Origin: Pseudomonadota bacterium
Lineage (GTDB): Bacteria > Pseudomonadota > Gammaproteobacteria > Pseudomonadales > Moraxellaceae
NCBI GenBank assembly: GCA_023393635.1
Contig: JAEWKT010000061.1
Location: 124,001 to 188,000, forward strand
DNA length: 64,000 bases
Direction of reading: 5' to 3'
Part shown: in pieces, positions 35,215-44,248 of the stretch
Numbering within the stretch: position 1 is the first letter of the stretch
Layout of the letters: each line of letters opens with the position of its first letter
Translations under genes and position numbers: made by a program
The notes under the pieces: generated by a model
Seen by the model: the letters and a program-made list of their open reading frames with translations, nothing else
Databases searched by the model: none
What the model was told of the DNA's origin: nothing

Positions 35215-35517
35215 GTGACCAGACTACGGGCTTATTTGCTGTTGTTAAGCAGCTTGCAACTGATTATTGGCGGCTGGCTGTGGCAAATATTAACCCATGA
35301 TGAGCCCAGTATCTGGCAATCAGGTTCACTGGTTTTAATGATGATCTTACCAGTGGGGCTACTGTTGGGTGGTCTGGCAAACTTGCTGTGTTTGTTCTGG
35401 CTGGCTTACCGCGCTTTAAAGTATCCTGTACTCATTAGCTTGCTCAATTTACTGATGCCAGTTTGGCTGGCTTTAATCTTATTGCTTATTAATGCAATAT
35501 TATTTGTTATATGGTGA
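35215..35517 (+). CDS. Small membrane protein of unknown function between queE and queC
   Basis: The 100-residue product starts at GTG 35215, the codon directly after the queE stop (TAAGTG), so it should be translationally coupled. Three to four hydrophobic helices fill most of it (for example AYLLLLSSLQLIIGGWLW, GSLVLMMILPVGLLLGGLA and LLNLLMPVWLALILLLINA). No signal peptide or catalytic motif is visible. I do not recognise the family. Position between two queuosine genes suggests a link to deazaguanine metabolism or uptake, but membrane proteins of this kind also occur as unrelated passengers. Confidence 0.75.
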   Translation: MTRLRAYLLLLSSLQLIIGGWLWQILTHDEPSIWQSGSLVLMMILPVGLLLGGLANLLCLFWLAYRALKYPVLISLLNLLMPVWLALILLLINAILFVIW

Positions 35518-35521
35518 ACAT

Positions 35522-36259
35522 ATGTCCCTGCAAAAACCTCGCGCTATTGTTTTGCTGTCTGGTGGTTTAGATTCCACCACGTGTCTTGCATGGGCACAGG
35601 CAAAATTTGAATGTTTTGCCTTGAGCTTCTCTTATGGTCAGCGTCACTCTAGCGAACTCGATGCAGCACGGGCACTAGCCAAACGTGCAGGTGTTGAACA
35701 CCGCATCATTGATATTGATTTACGTCAGTTGGGTGGATCGGCCCTAACAGATGATAATATTGATATTCCAGAGGACAGTGACCTTGAAAGTCAGACAGAA
35801 AACTACCGACAAAACCAGCCAGGTGCCATTCCTGTTACTTATGTGCCTGCCCGAAATACTATATTTTTATCGTACGCACTGGCCGCAGCAGAAGTGATTG
35901 ATGCGCATAAGATTGTGATTGGAATCAATGCAGTGGATTATTCTGGTTACCCTGATTGCCGCCCAGAATATATTGAAGCATTTGCCAAAATGGCGGCACT
36001 GGCGACTAAATCTGGAGTGGAAGGTAACCCAATTACAATAGAAACTCCATTATTAAACTTATCAAAAGCAGATATCATACGTCTTGGCCTAGCGCACGGG
36101 GTAGACTACTCACAGACCATTTCCTGTTATCAGGCTGATGCCCAGGGACATGCCTGTGGACGGTGCGATAGTTGCCGCTTACGCCATCAAGGGTTTGTAG
36201 ATGCAGGAGTAACTGATCCTACTTTGTACCAAGCCATCACTAATCCCAGCCACTACTAA
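35522..36259 (+). CDS. queC: 7-cyano-7-deazaguanine (preQ0) synthase
   Basis: QueC converts CDG to preQ0 with ATP and ammonia. The PP-loop SGGLDSTTCLAW is at the N-terminus, and YVPARNTIFLSYALAAAE and GINAVDYSGYPDCRPEYIEAF are conserved. The zinc site is CxxxxxxxxCGRCDSC. The open frame starts at ATG 35492 inside the preceding gene, but ATG 35522 (MSLQKPRAIVLLSGG), with GGTGAA just upstream, is the likely start and gives 245 residues. It follows the small membrane protein gene by 4 bp. Confidence 0.96.
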   Translation: MSLQKPRAIVLLSGGLDSTTCLAWAQAKFECFALSFSYGQRHSSELDAARALAKRAGVEHRIIDIDLRQLGGSALTDDNIDIPEDSDLESQTENYRQNQPGAIPVTYVPARNTIFLSYALAAAEVIDAHKIVIGINAVDYSGYPDCRPEYIEAFAKMAALATKSGVEGNPITIETPLLNLSKADIIRLGLAHGVDYSQTISCYQADAQGHACGRCDSCRLRHQGFVDAGVTDPTLYQAITNPSHY

Positions 36260-36287
36260 TCAAGACTAGGACGCGAAGATATATATT

Positions 36288-36647
36288 ATGAAAAAATTTT
36301 CCACTGTACGTTTTGCCTTAATTGCCGTCGCCATGGCATCAACCAGTGTTTTTGCTGCGCCTACTGATATTAAATCCGCAATGATTGCACGTTGTGCAGA
36401 TGAAGCTGTTCAGTTGAAAATGACCGATGCAGCCAGTGCTAAAAAAGTATGTAGCTGTACTATTAATGTACAAGCGACCCAATTAAAACTGGGTGAATTC
36501 TGGGATATTCAAAGTACCGCCATGAAAGGTAAAAACCCAAATGACTTACCTGCACTAAAACGCATTCAAGGTGACTTAGACAAGTGCCGTGCTGGCGTGA
36601 AAATGAGCCCACCACAATTGCCGCAGCAAAGCTCTGGCAAAAAATAA
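36288..36647 (+). CDS. Small secreted protein with four cysteines, unknown function
   Basis: The 119-residue product has a signal peptide (MKKFSTVRFALIAVAMASTSVFA, about 23 residues). The mature part is helical and polar, with Cys at 36, 55, 57 and 100; the C55-S-C57 pair is CxC. The C-terminus is Pro/Gln rich and ends SSGKK. It is likely a disulfide-bonded periplasmic protein, with the Cys spacing suggesting two bridges. I do not recognise the family. It starts 29 bp after queC with a GGA-type ribosome-binding site and is followed by a terminator. Confidence 0.8.
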   Translation: MKKFSTVRFALIAVAMASTSVFAAPTDIKSAMIARCADEAVQLKMTDAASAKKVCSCTINVQATQLKLGEFWDIQSTAMKGKNPNDLPALKRIQGDLDKCRAGVKMSPPQLPQQSSGKK

Positions 36648-36666
36648 GTTTAACTTGCTCTCCCTT

Positions 36667-36691
36667 AAGCCCGTTAATTTGACGGGTTTTT
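36667..36691 (+). terminator. Intrinsic terminator after the small Cys protein
   Basis: AAGCCCGT (36667-36674) pairs with ACGGGTTT (36682-36689) with one wobble and a 7-nt loop; the T-run continues to 36691. Confidence 0.75.
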
Positions 36692-36788
36692 GTCTATATA
36701 GATTTTATAATTGATAAAAGCTAGTTGATAAAGCCTGGTTGTCTTAGGCTGAGATTCATTTAATTTTTTATCATTCAAGGAGTGATTT

Positions 36789-37289
36789 ATGAGCACTACC
36801 ACCTCTGAACCAACTACTTCAAACCAGCTTCAACACTTGCCTGATCTGACTGTTAATACCACTCAAGGCGACGTTGATCTTGCAGCTCTTAAAGACCATT
36901 ACACGCTGCTCTATTTTTATCCAAAAGACTCAACCCCTGGCTGCACCACGCAGGCGCAGGACTTTCGTGATTTACTGCCAGAGTTTGAAAAAAGAGGGGT
37001 TAAAATTTACGGGGTATCACGTGACAGCTTAAAATCTCATGATAGATTTACCTTAAAAGAAAGTATTCCATTTGCGCTCATTAGCGACCCTGATGAAATA
37101 TTATGCCGCCAGTTTGATGTGATCAAAACTAAAAATATGTATGGCAAGCAAGTACAGGGAATTGAACGCAGCAGTTTTTTATTTAATGCTCAAGGTGAGT
37201 TGATTCAAAGCTGGCGCAAGGTAAGAGCAGCAGGTCATGCCCAAAAGGTACTTGAATATGTGCAAGAATCAATGAATAAGCTTGATTAA
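36789..37289 (+). CDS. bcp: Thioredoxin-dependent peroxiredoxin, Bcp/PrxQ type
   Basis: This cytoplasmic peroxidase reduces hydroperoxides. The peroxidatic Cys is C52 in YPKDSTPGCTTQA. The usual E. coli Bcp resolving Cys five residues later is a Gln here; the only other Cys is C106 (EILCRQF), so the catalytic cycle may be 1-Cys or use an atypical partner. A 16-residue Ser/Thr-rich N-terminal extension precedes the domain, giving 166 residues. AAGGAG lies 8 bp before ATG 36789. It converges on nadM. Confidence 0.93.
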   Translation: MSTTTSEPTTSNQLQHLPDLTVNTTQGDVDLAALKDHYTLLYFYPKDSTPGCTTQAQDFRDLLPEFEKRGVKIYGVSRDSLKSHDRFTLKESIPFALISDPDEILCRQFDVIKTKNMYGKQVQGIERSSFLFNAQGELIQSWRKVRAAGHAQKVLEYVQESMNKLD

Positions 37290-37297
37290 AAATGCAC

Positions 37298-37861
37298 TTA
37301 ATTCACTGTACCTTTGGTTTGTTGCTGTAGCGCTTTATAAGTGGGTGTTCGCTGGAAGTCTTGCAAAAACGCCAGAGTAGTTGGCGGTACTTGTTGTAAA
37401 GTAGGCAGGTTTCCAAGCAAATATTGCTCACGAATTGGCGTGGCAGACAGATAAAAGTAATTCTCTAATTCGACCAGCGGCCAATCTGGAAACAAGGCTA
37501 AATAATACGAACTTTGGTCTTTAAAATGGCCTATTAAACCTACTTTAGGGCTAGTGCCTGGCGTGCGTTGTGCAATAATAGCTTGTACTGTTTGTTTGAC
37601 CAAGGCTGTCCATTTTTCATCATTATAAACATCAATTAACCCAGCAAAATGAAGCTTTTGTTGCTCCTTTGGGCTAAAGGCACCACAAATCATTTGCTTG
37701 CGCTCATCCAAACTAAACATATTTTTAATGGTGCGTTCTGGCTGCGCCGAGCCTAATAAAATAATCACTGATTTACTGTGCTTTAATGCTTCTTCTATCA
37801 CCGCCTGATGTGCCAGATGAAACGGCTGAAAGCGGCCAATAAAGATCAGATAATCAAACAC
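37298..37861 (-). CDS. nadM: Nicotinamide-nucleotide adenylyltransferase, NadM type
   Basis: This 187-residue enzyme should adenylate NMN to NAD. The N-terminus IFIGRFQPFHLAHQAVIEEAL carries the nucleotidyltransferase HxxH-type motif (FHLAH), ILLGSAQPERT follows, and ISxTxxR-like SATPIREQYL is near the C-terminus. It is the archaeal/NadM class rather than bacterial NadD. The fused Nudix domain known in some bacteria is absent. NadM-based NAD synthesis is described for Acinetobacter and Francisella. It converges on bcp with only 8 bp between stop codons. Confidence 0.88.
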   Translation of the reverse strand: MFDYLIFIGRFQPFHLAHQAVIEEALKHSKSVIILLGSAQPERTIKNMFSLDERKQMICGAFSPKEQQKLHFAGLIDVYNDEKWTALVKQTVQAIIAQRTPGTSPKVGLIGHFKDQSSYYLALFPDWPLVELENYFYLSATPIREQYLLGNLPTLQQVPPTTLAFLQDFQRTPTYKALQQQTKGTVN

Positions 37862-37996
37862 GACAATACCCCAAAAAATTTCTTAACATCACAAACTACA
37901 GTGACAAATAACCCAAGCTGAGCCACCTAGTTTAAATGAATTTAAGTGGGTTATTGTCATTTAACGTTTTATTGAGATGAATAATAAGTAAAGGTT

Positions 37997-38018
37997 GGCC
38001 TGATAATGAGATCAGGCC
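37997..38018. terminator. Hairpin downstream of the NIF3-like gene
   Basis: GGCCTGAT (37997-38004) and ATCAGGCC (38011-38018) form a perfect 8-bp stem with a 6-nt loop. No U-tract follows on the minus strand, so termination is uncertain. Confidence 0.4.
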
Positions 38019-38068
38019 TTAATTTATTTGTGACGTACTATTTATTTTACAAGGTGAGCTAAAAGCCA

Positions 38069-38380
38069 TTACCAGGAAATAAGCTGAATGACATCAAACG
38101 CTGGATGCTCATAAGGATGGGCATTTTTCATCACTTTAAGCACGCTGGCTAGCTTTTCACGGGGAAGCACGACCTCTACGCGCCATTCAGGCACCAGCTC
38201 CATTTTACCCACCTCACCAATATGTGGATCAGCACCTTTGAGTGGGCGAAATTGCCCCTGCCCTAGCACTTGCCAGGCGCAACACTCATAGTCACCCACT
38301 TTACCTGCACCAGCATTAAATACCGCTTCTTTCACTTCATTAACATGAGTGTCGGGGACAAAAAAAACCAACTTATACAT
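38069..38380 (-). CDS. NIF3-like C-terminal domain protein (YqfO/CutA-like fold)
   Basis: The 103-residue protein matches the insert/C-terminal domain of NIF3/YqfO proteins as a stand-alone unit: MYKLVFFVPDTHVNEVKEAVFNAGAGKVGDYECCAW, GQFRPLKGADPHIGEVGKME and NAHPYEHPAFDVI. The full dinuclear-metal NIF3 domain is missing, so this is not a truncated gene but a known short form. The role is unknown; the fold resembles small trimeric CutA/PII-like proteins. It is minus-strand and monocistronic, upstream of nadM by 207 bp. Confidence 0.88.
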   Translation of the reverse strand: MYKLVFFVPDTHVNEVKEAVFNAGAGKVGDYECCAWQVLGQGQFRPLKGADPHIGEVGKMELVPEWRVEVVLPREKLASVLKVMKNAHPYEHPAFDVIQLISW

Positions 38381-38553
38381 TGCTCATTCCTTAGCGCATC
38401 TGTTTTCAATAGCTATCACGCTGTGCCCATGTGCAATAAAGTCTTCATGACTAAATTGCCTTGTTGTTATGGCACAATCTGCAAATTATTATGCGAATTA
38501 AAGATAGCTTTAAAAGCCCTACCCGTCTATATGTTTTATTTTGTTTGCACAAT

Positions 38554-38583
38554 AAAAGACCGCATTAAACAATACGGTCTTTT
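38554..38583 (-). terminator. Terminator after purL
   Basis: AAAAGACCG (38554-38562) and CGGTCTTTT (38575-38583) form a 9-bp stem with a 12-nt loop and A/T-runs on both sides. It serves the minus-strand purL. Confidence 0.7.
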
Positions 38584-38616
38584 GAAATGCTGGGGTTAGA
38601 GATAGTCTTGCCAGAA

Positions 38617-41600
38617 TTAACCAATAAAGCGGCGACCATTGCGGAACAAACGCATCCACGCGCCATCGTCCTGCCAGTCGTCAGGCTTCCAGGAATGCTG
38701 CACGGCACGGAAAGTGCGCTCTGGATGCGGCATAATAATGGTAGCACGGCCATCCAGGCTGGTTAAACCAGTGATTGCTTCTGGCGAGCCATTTGGATTT
38801 AATGGATATTGCTGGGTTGGATTACCCTGACTATCCACATAACGCAAACTGACTTGCTGGCTGGCATTTAAGTTGGCCAACTGTGTGTCTGTGGCAACAA
38901 TACGGCCTTCGCCATGCGCTACAGCAATTGGCAAAATAGAGCCTGCCATGTCTTCTAACAACACAGAGCGTGATTTTTCAACCAGCACATTCACGCTACG
39001 GGCTTCAAAACGCTCACTGGTATTCTGGTAAAAACGCGGCCAGTCTTGCGCACCTGGAATAAGCTCTTTTAGCTGTGACATCATCTGACAGCCATTACAA
39101 ATGCCTAAGCTAAAGGTTTCATCACGGCCAAAGAAACGTTCAAACTGGTCACGTAACTTGTTATTAAACAAAATGGATTTAGCCCAACCACCACCTGCAC
39201 CCATGACATCGCCATAACTAAAGCCGCCACAAGCCACCAAGCCTTCAAAGTCATCCAGGTTAACGCGGCCAGCCAGCAAGTCACTCATGTGAACATCTAC
39301 ACTGCAAAAACCAGCCTTTTCAAACGCAGCAGCCATTTCAATCTGACCATTAACACCTTGCTCACGCAAAATGGCCATTTTGGGCTTCCGCATATTTAAA
39401 TAAGGCGCTTCGATTGGCTCATTTAAATCAAAGGTTGGCTTGGCAATTAAACCTGTAAAGCTTGTATCAGCAATTAAACTAAATTCCTGGTCTGCCCCTT
39501 CAGAGTTATCACGTAAACACTGAATTTGATGGCTCACTGAAGCCCATGCCTGTTGCATGTCTACGCGTGATAAAGACAAGCCAGCAACATTGAGTTGATC
39601 CGTGGTGGTGACCACACCAATTTGTGTGATGGCATCTTGTAGTAAATGGCCGTTAAGCTCCTGCTGCAATTGTGTCCAGTGTGCTTTGGTCATTTGCACT
39701 ACTGCACCAATTTCCTCGGCAAATAGCTCGGCAATAGGATCATCACTGGTCAATTGCACATCAACACCTAAGCGCGAAGCAAACATCATTTCGCTAATAG
39801 AAGCCAGTAAGCCGCCATCACCAATATCATGATAAGCCAACAGCAAACCGCGCTGGTTGCAATCCTGAATGAGGGCAAAAAATGCTTTGAGGTCGTCAGT
39901 TGAATCAAGATCAGCAGTGGTTTCGCCTAATGCCTGATAAGTCTGTGCCAGAATGGAAGCACCCAAACGGAATTGGCCACGCGACAAATCAATGCGCACC
40001 AAAACGCTGTCTGCAATATTTTTAAGCTCTGGCGTTAGGGTTTTGCGTACATCCTGCACAGGTGCAAATGCGGAAATGATCGCAGCCATCGGTGAGGTGA
40101 CGGCTTTTTCTTCACCAGTTTGCTCATCTTGCCATGTGGTGCGCATTGATAAAGAATCTTTACCCACTGGAATTGCAATTTCCAGAGCTGGGCAGATTTC
40201 CATGCCTACTGCTTTGACCGCTTCAAACAAGGCTTGATCTTCACCAGGCTGACCTGCTGCGGCCATCCAGTTGGCTGATAATTTAATATCACTTAACTGT
40301 TTAATATTGCTTGCACTAATATTGGTAATAGCTTCAGCAACGGCCAAACGTGCCGACGCGGCAGGATTAAGCAGCGCAACAGGTGGCCGTTCGCCCATAC
40401 TCATGGCTTCGCCCGTATAGGTTTGAAAGCCAGTAGTAGTGACTGCACAGTCCGCCACAGGCACTTGCCAAGGGCCAACCATTTGGTCACGGGCAACCAT
40501 ACCTGTAATCGAGCGATCACCAATGGTAATTAAAAATGATTTGCTGGCCACAGTTGGATGACGTAGCACACGGAAAATGGCATCTTTTAAATCAATGTTG
40601 CTGGTATCAAATGGCGTGCCTTGGCGTGTGATTGTCTCAAAACTACGCTGCGTGCGTGGCATACCGCCAAGCATTACCTGCATTGGCATATCAACGGCTT
40701 TGTTATCAAATAAAGGATCTTCAACGGTTAAATGACGTGCTTCAGTGGCCACACCCAGTACCGCAAATGGACAACGCTCACGGGCACACAGTGATTCAAA
40801 TAACTCTAAAGATTCTGGACGAATGGCCAGCACATAACGCTCTTGCGCCTCATTAGACCAGATTTCCATTGGCGACATGCCAGTTTCCAGTGAAGGAATC
40901 TTGCGCAGGTTAAGCACGGCACCTAGCTTGTGATCATTCACTAGCTCTGGCATGGCATTGGACAAGCCCCCTGCACCCACATCATGTACCGACACAATCG
41001 GGTTTTGTTCTTCCATGCCCCAACAGGCATCAATCACTTCCTGACAGCGGCGTTCCATTTCTGGGTTATCACGCTGTACCGAGGCAAAATCAAGCTGCTC
41101 GCCCATCGTGCCACTATCAACAGAAGATGCCGCACCGCCACCTAAACCAATCAGCAAGGCTGGGCCACCCAGAACAATCAGCAAATCACCTGGTTTAATC
41201 GGGTCTTTTTCTACATGTTCAGGGCGAATATTACCGTAACCGCCTGCAATCATAATCGGCTTATGAAAGCCCCTGACTTCTGATAAAGCGCCCTCTATAC
41301 CATTTGCAGTGGTAATGGATTGCTCAAAGGTACGGAAGTAACCACACAAATTGGGACGGCCAAATTCATTGTTAAACGCGGCAGCACCCAGTGGCCCTTC
41401 AGTCATAATTTGTAGGGCAGATGCCATACGGCCTGGTTTGCCATAGGGGATTTCCCACGGCTGCTCAAAACCTGGAATGTTCAGATTAGAGACCGTAAAA
41501 CCTGCCATGCCTGCTTTTGGCTTACCACCGCGGCCTGTCGCACCTTCATCACGGATTTCACCACCTGAACCTGTGGCAGCACCTGCAAATGGTGCAATTG

Positions 41601-42507
41601 CAGTGGGATGATTATGGGTTTCTACCTTCATTAAAATATGCACCGCCTGATTACGGTAACTATATTCATGTTGCTGGGTAGAAGACTGATATTGCGGATA
41701 AAAACGCGCTGCATCAGAGCCAACAATCACAGAAGCATTGTCTTTATAGGCGGACAACACATCGGTTGGCGATTGCTTATAGGTATTTTTAATCATCTGG
41801 AACAAGGATAATGGCTGTTTTTCACCATCAACTGTCCACTCGGCATTAAAGATTTTATGACGGCAATGCTCAGAGTTGGCCTGTGCAAACATCATCAGCT
41901 CAATGTCATGCGGATTACGGTCAAGCTGGGTAAATGCCTCAGTTAAATAGTCAATTTCTGGAGCAGATAGTGCAAAGCCAAATTCTTGGTTGGCCTTAAT
42001 TAACGCATCTTTACCCTGGCCTAAAATATCAACAGACTGTAAGGGCTTTGGTGCAGTTTCATCAAATAATACAGCAGCTGAATCAATGGCTGCAAAAATG
42101 GTTTCTGTCATGCGGTCATGCAGCAAGGCAGACACATCAGCATTAAGCTCGCCCAGATCACGCAAGGTATATAAAATACCGCGCTCTAAGCGATGCACTG
42201 GTGCATTACAGTTTTTAAAAATATCCGTTGCTTTAGATGACCACGGCGAAATAGTACCAATGCGCGTGGTGACCAATACCTGTATATCGCCAGATTCTGC
42301 ACGTGCAAGCGAATACTGTTGACCATCATTAAGCAATTGCTCAGCCGCTTGTTGCTGATGCTCGCTTAAGTCCTGATCAAATAAATAAACATATTGGCTG
42401 TCTATGGCTGTAACAGAATTTCCAACACTATTAATCGCAGAAATACGGGATAAAAGCTGACGCTGCTTGAAGGCAGAAAGTGCTGCTGCACCGGCCACAA
42501 TAAACAT
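38617..42507 (-). CDS. purL: Phosphoribosylformylglycinamidine synthase (large, single-chain)
   Basis: PurL converts FGAR to FGAM with glutamine and ATP in purine synthesis. The 1296 residues contain an N-terminal PurS-like region, two FGAM synthase halves (NSEHCRHKIFNAEW, MKVETHNHPTAIAPFAGAATGSGGEIRDEGATGRG, GAGGLSNAMPELV, DIGDGGLLAS) and a C-terminal glutamine amidotransferase. The amidotransferase keeps its nucleophile Cys in LGICNGCQMMSQL and a His/Glu pair in MPHPERTFRAVQ. It is the gammaproteobacterial large form (E. coli 1295). It diverges from dgt. Confidence 0.98.
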   Translation of the reverse strand: MFIVAGAAALSAFKQRQLLSRISAINSVGNSVTAIDSQYVYLFDQDLSEHQQQAAEQLLNDGQQYSLARAESGDIQVLVTTRIGTISPWSSKATDIFKNCNAPVHRLERGILYTLRDLGELNADVSALLHDRMTETIFAAIDSAAVLFDETAPKPLQSVDILGQGKDALIKANQEFGFALSAPEIDYLTEAFTQLDRNPHDIELMMFAQANSEHCRHKIFNAEWTVDGEKQPLSLFQMIKNTYKQSPTDVLSAYKDNASVIVGSDAARFYPQYQSSTQQHEYSYRNQAVHILMKVETHNHPTAIAPFAGAATGSGGEIRDEGATGRGGKPKAGMAGFTVSNLNIPGFEQPWEIPYGKPGRMASALQIMTEGPLGAAAFNNEFGRPNLCGYFRTFEQSITTANGIEGALSEVRGFHKPIMIAGGYGNIRPEHVEKDPIKPGDLLIVLGGPALLIGLGGGAASSVDSGTMGEQLDFASVQRDNPEMERRCQEVIDACWGMEEQNPIVSVHDVGAGGLSNAMPELVNDHKLGAVLNLRKIPSLETGMSPMEIWSNEAQERYVLAIRPESLELFESLCARERCPFAVLGVATEARHLTVEDPLFDNKAVDMPMQVMLGGMPRTQRSFETITRQGTPFDTSNIDLKDAIFRVLRHPTVASKSFLITIGDRSITGMVARDQMVGPWQVPVADCAVTTTGFQTYTGEAMSMGERPPVALLNPAASARLAVAEAITNISASNIKQLSDIKLSANWMAAAGQPGEDQALFEAVKAVGMEICPALEIAIPVGKDSLSMRTTWQDEQTGEEKAVTSPMAAIISAFAPVQDVRKTLTPELKNIADSVLVRIDLSRGQFRLGASILAQTYQALGETTADLDSTDDLKAFFALIQDCNQRGLLLAYHDIGDGGLLASISEMMFASRLGVDVQLTSDDPIAELFAEEIGAVVQMTKAHWTQLQQELNGHLLQDAITQIGVVTTTDQLNVAGLSLSRVDMQQAWASVSHQIQCLRDNSEGADQEFSLIADTSFTGLIAKPTFDLNEPIEAPYLNMRKPKMAILREQGVNGQIEMAAAFEKAGFCSVDVHMSDLLAGRVNLDDFEGLVACGGFSYGDVMGAGGGWAKSILFNNKLRDQFERFFGRDETFSLGICNGCQMMSQLKELIPGAQDWPRFYQNTSERFEARSVNVLVEKSRSVLLEDMAGSILPIAVAHGEGRIVATDTQLANLNASQQVSLRYVDSQGNPTQQYPLNPNGSPEAITGLTSLDGRATIIMPHPERTFRAVQHSWKPDDWQDDGAWMRLFRNGRRFIG

Positions 42508-42528
42508 GCTGAATCTGGCTCCGTGGGC

Positions 42529-42544
42529 TTGTTACAATTAACAA
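42529..42544. promoter_or_regulatory. Short palindrome upstream of purL
   Basis: TTGTTA and TAACAA flank a CAAT centre, 22-37 bp upstream of the purL start. It could be a regulator site or part of the promoter; it does not resemble the E. coli PurR box. Confidence 0.3.
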
Positions 42545-42784
42545 AACCGCAATGTTTGAATGAAGCCGCATATGATACGCGTAAATGCGACAATCATCTA
42601 TACTAGATAATCATTGCCATCTAAAAAACCAGTATTTTTAGCCAAACGTATCAAACTATCTGGCAAATTCATGGCAACTTTTCAAGCAGTTTTATCACGC
42701 CAAATAATGTCGCGCCTGACTGTCTTTTATGCGGTTTTTTTGGCATGATAGACGCATAAATTAGGCAGGAAATATAAATTACAC

Positions 42785-44143
42785 ATGACTGCAATGCGCT
42801 GGGCACAACTCCTTTCCCCACTTCGTCTGGGTAAAAAAAGCAATACTCAACAGGGTAGCAGTGAACAAGGTCGTACTGCGTTTCATAAAGACTATGACCG
42901 CATTATTTTTTCGCAAAGTTTTAGGCAGTTAAACCGCAAAACCCAAGTCCATCCGCTCACACAAAATGATGGCATTCATACCCGCTTAACCCATTCATTA
43001 GAAGTATCCTGTATTGGTCGCTCGCTAGGCATGCTGGCAGCAGAAAAAATAAAAGATAAATTGCCTGCATGGATTGATCCAGCCGATGTCGGAGCCATTA
43101 TTCAAGCGGCCTGTCTTGCCCATGATATTGGTAACCCACCGTTTGGCCATGCAGGTGAATATGCAATCCGTGACTGGTTTGAGAATCCAAAGCATCAGCA
43201 CTTGCTGATTTCACTGACACCAGAGCAGCGCGCTGATGTGTGCCAGTTTGAAGGCAATGCACAGGGCTTGCGCGTATTAAGCCGCCTTGAATATCACCCT
43301 GATGATGGCGGCATGCGCTTAACCTATGCCACATTAGGGGCTTATTTAAAATATCCTTGGCTGGCCAAACCGCTTGATCCCACCAGTTTGCATCCCTCGC
43401 ATAAACGCGCCAAATTTGGTTGCTATCAAAGTGAAAAAGACATTTTGCAAACCATTGCCGAGCATTTGGGCCTATTACAGGTAGGCGATTTTCAATATTG
43501 CCGCCATCCGCTCACGTATTTGTTAGAAGCGGCTGACGATATTTGCTATGCGCTGATTGATTTAGAAGATGGCTTGCAGTTGGGCATGCTGCACTATCAC
43601 GAAGTGGAACCACTGTTTTTAGATTTAATTGCAGATTATGGTGCGCCTAATGAAATTAGCCATAACGTGCCTATTCCGCAAAAACTGGCGGCATTGCGTG
43701 GTCGTGCCATGAAACGTCTGGTGGATGAAGTCACCGAGGCCTTTAAACGCCAGCATGATTTAATCCTTAATGGCCAGCTACAAGGCAGTTTGCTTGACCA
43801 CTGCCCTGCGGATTTATGCCATGGAGTGGAAGCTGCCAAAAACCTGGCACGAACAAGAATTTTCACCCACCCACAAAAAGCACGGCTTGAACTGGTGGCC
43901 AACTCAAGTTTGCATATTTTAATGGATGCTTTTATGCCTCTGGCAGTCAAGCAGCAAAATTTAAGCTTTAGGGAACAGCGTCTGATGCATATTTTGCATG
44001 CGCATGGGGCTGTTTTTAAAGACCAGCCCAGTTTTCATTATTATAACATTATGCAGATTCTGGATATGCTGAGTAGCTTATCAGACCACCAAGCCTATGC
44101 GTTATCGCAAGAGCTGCAGGGCAATCGCGTTACCTTAATGTAA
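42785..44143 (+). CDS. dgt: Deoxyguanosinetriphosphate triphosphohydrolase-like protein
   Basis: This 452-residue HD-domain enzyme probably hydrolyses dNTPs to deoxynucleosides and triphosphate. HTRLTHSLEVSCIGRSLG and the HD pair in ACLAHDIGNPPFGHAGE are the metal site, and the conserved EAADDICYALIDLEDG provides the third ligand region. FRQLNRKTQVHPL near residue 40 is family-specific. The type resembles the dGTPase-like proteins of Pseudomonas more than E. coli Dgt (505 residues). It diverges from purL, giving two nucleotide-metabolism genes back to back. Confidence 0.92.
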   Translation: MTAMRWAQLLSPLRLGKKSNTQQGSSEQGRTAFHKDYDRIIFSQSFRQLNRKTQVHPLTQNDGIHTRLTHSLEVSCIGRSLGMLAAEKIKDKLPAWIDPADVGAIIQAACLAHDIGNPPFGHAGEYAIRDWFENPKHQHLLISLTPEQRADVCQFEGNAQGLRVLSRLEYHPDDGGMRLTYATLGAYLKYPWLAKPLDPTSLHPSHKRAKFGCYQSEKDILQTIAEHLGLLQVGDFQYCRHPLTYLLEAADDICYALIDLEDGLQLGMLHYHEVEPLFLDLIADYGAPNEISHNVPIPQKLAALRGRAMKRLVDEVTEAFKRQHDLILNGQLQGSLLDHCPADLCHGVEAAKNLARTRIFTHPQKARLELVANSSLHILMDAFMPLAVKQQNLSFREQRLMHILHAHGAVFKDQPSFHYYNIMQILDMLSSLSDHQAYALSQELQGNRVTLM

Positions 44144-44248
44144 TGCGATTGAACAGATGACTTTGCTGGTTGATCTATTTCACTCTTGTGATTTGATTGA
44201 TTTTAACGGTTAGCTTTTAAAGTTTGCCTTCAACGTTTGAGTGTTTTT

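Noticed and set aside
38270..38599. 109-residue plus-strand frame between the NIF3-like gene and purL
   Set aside because: It overlaps the start of the NIF3-like gene and runs through the purL terminator; no ribosome-binding site and no recognisable domain.
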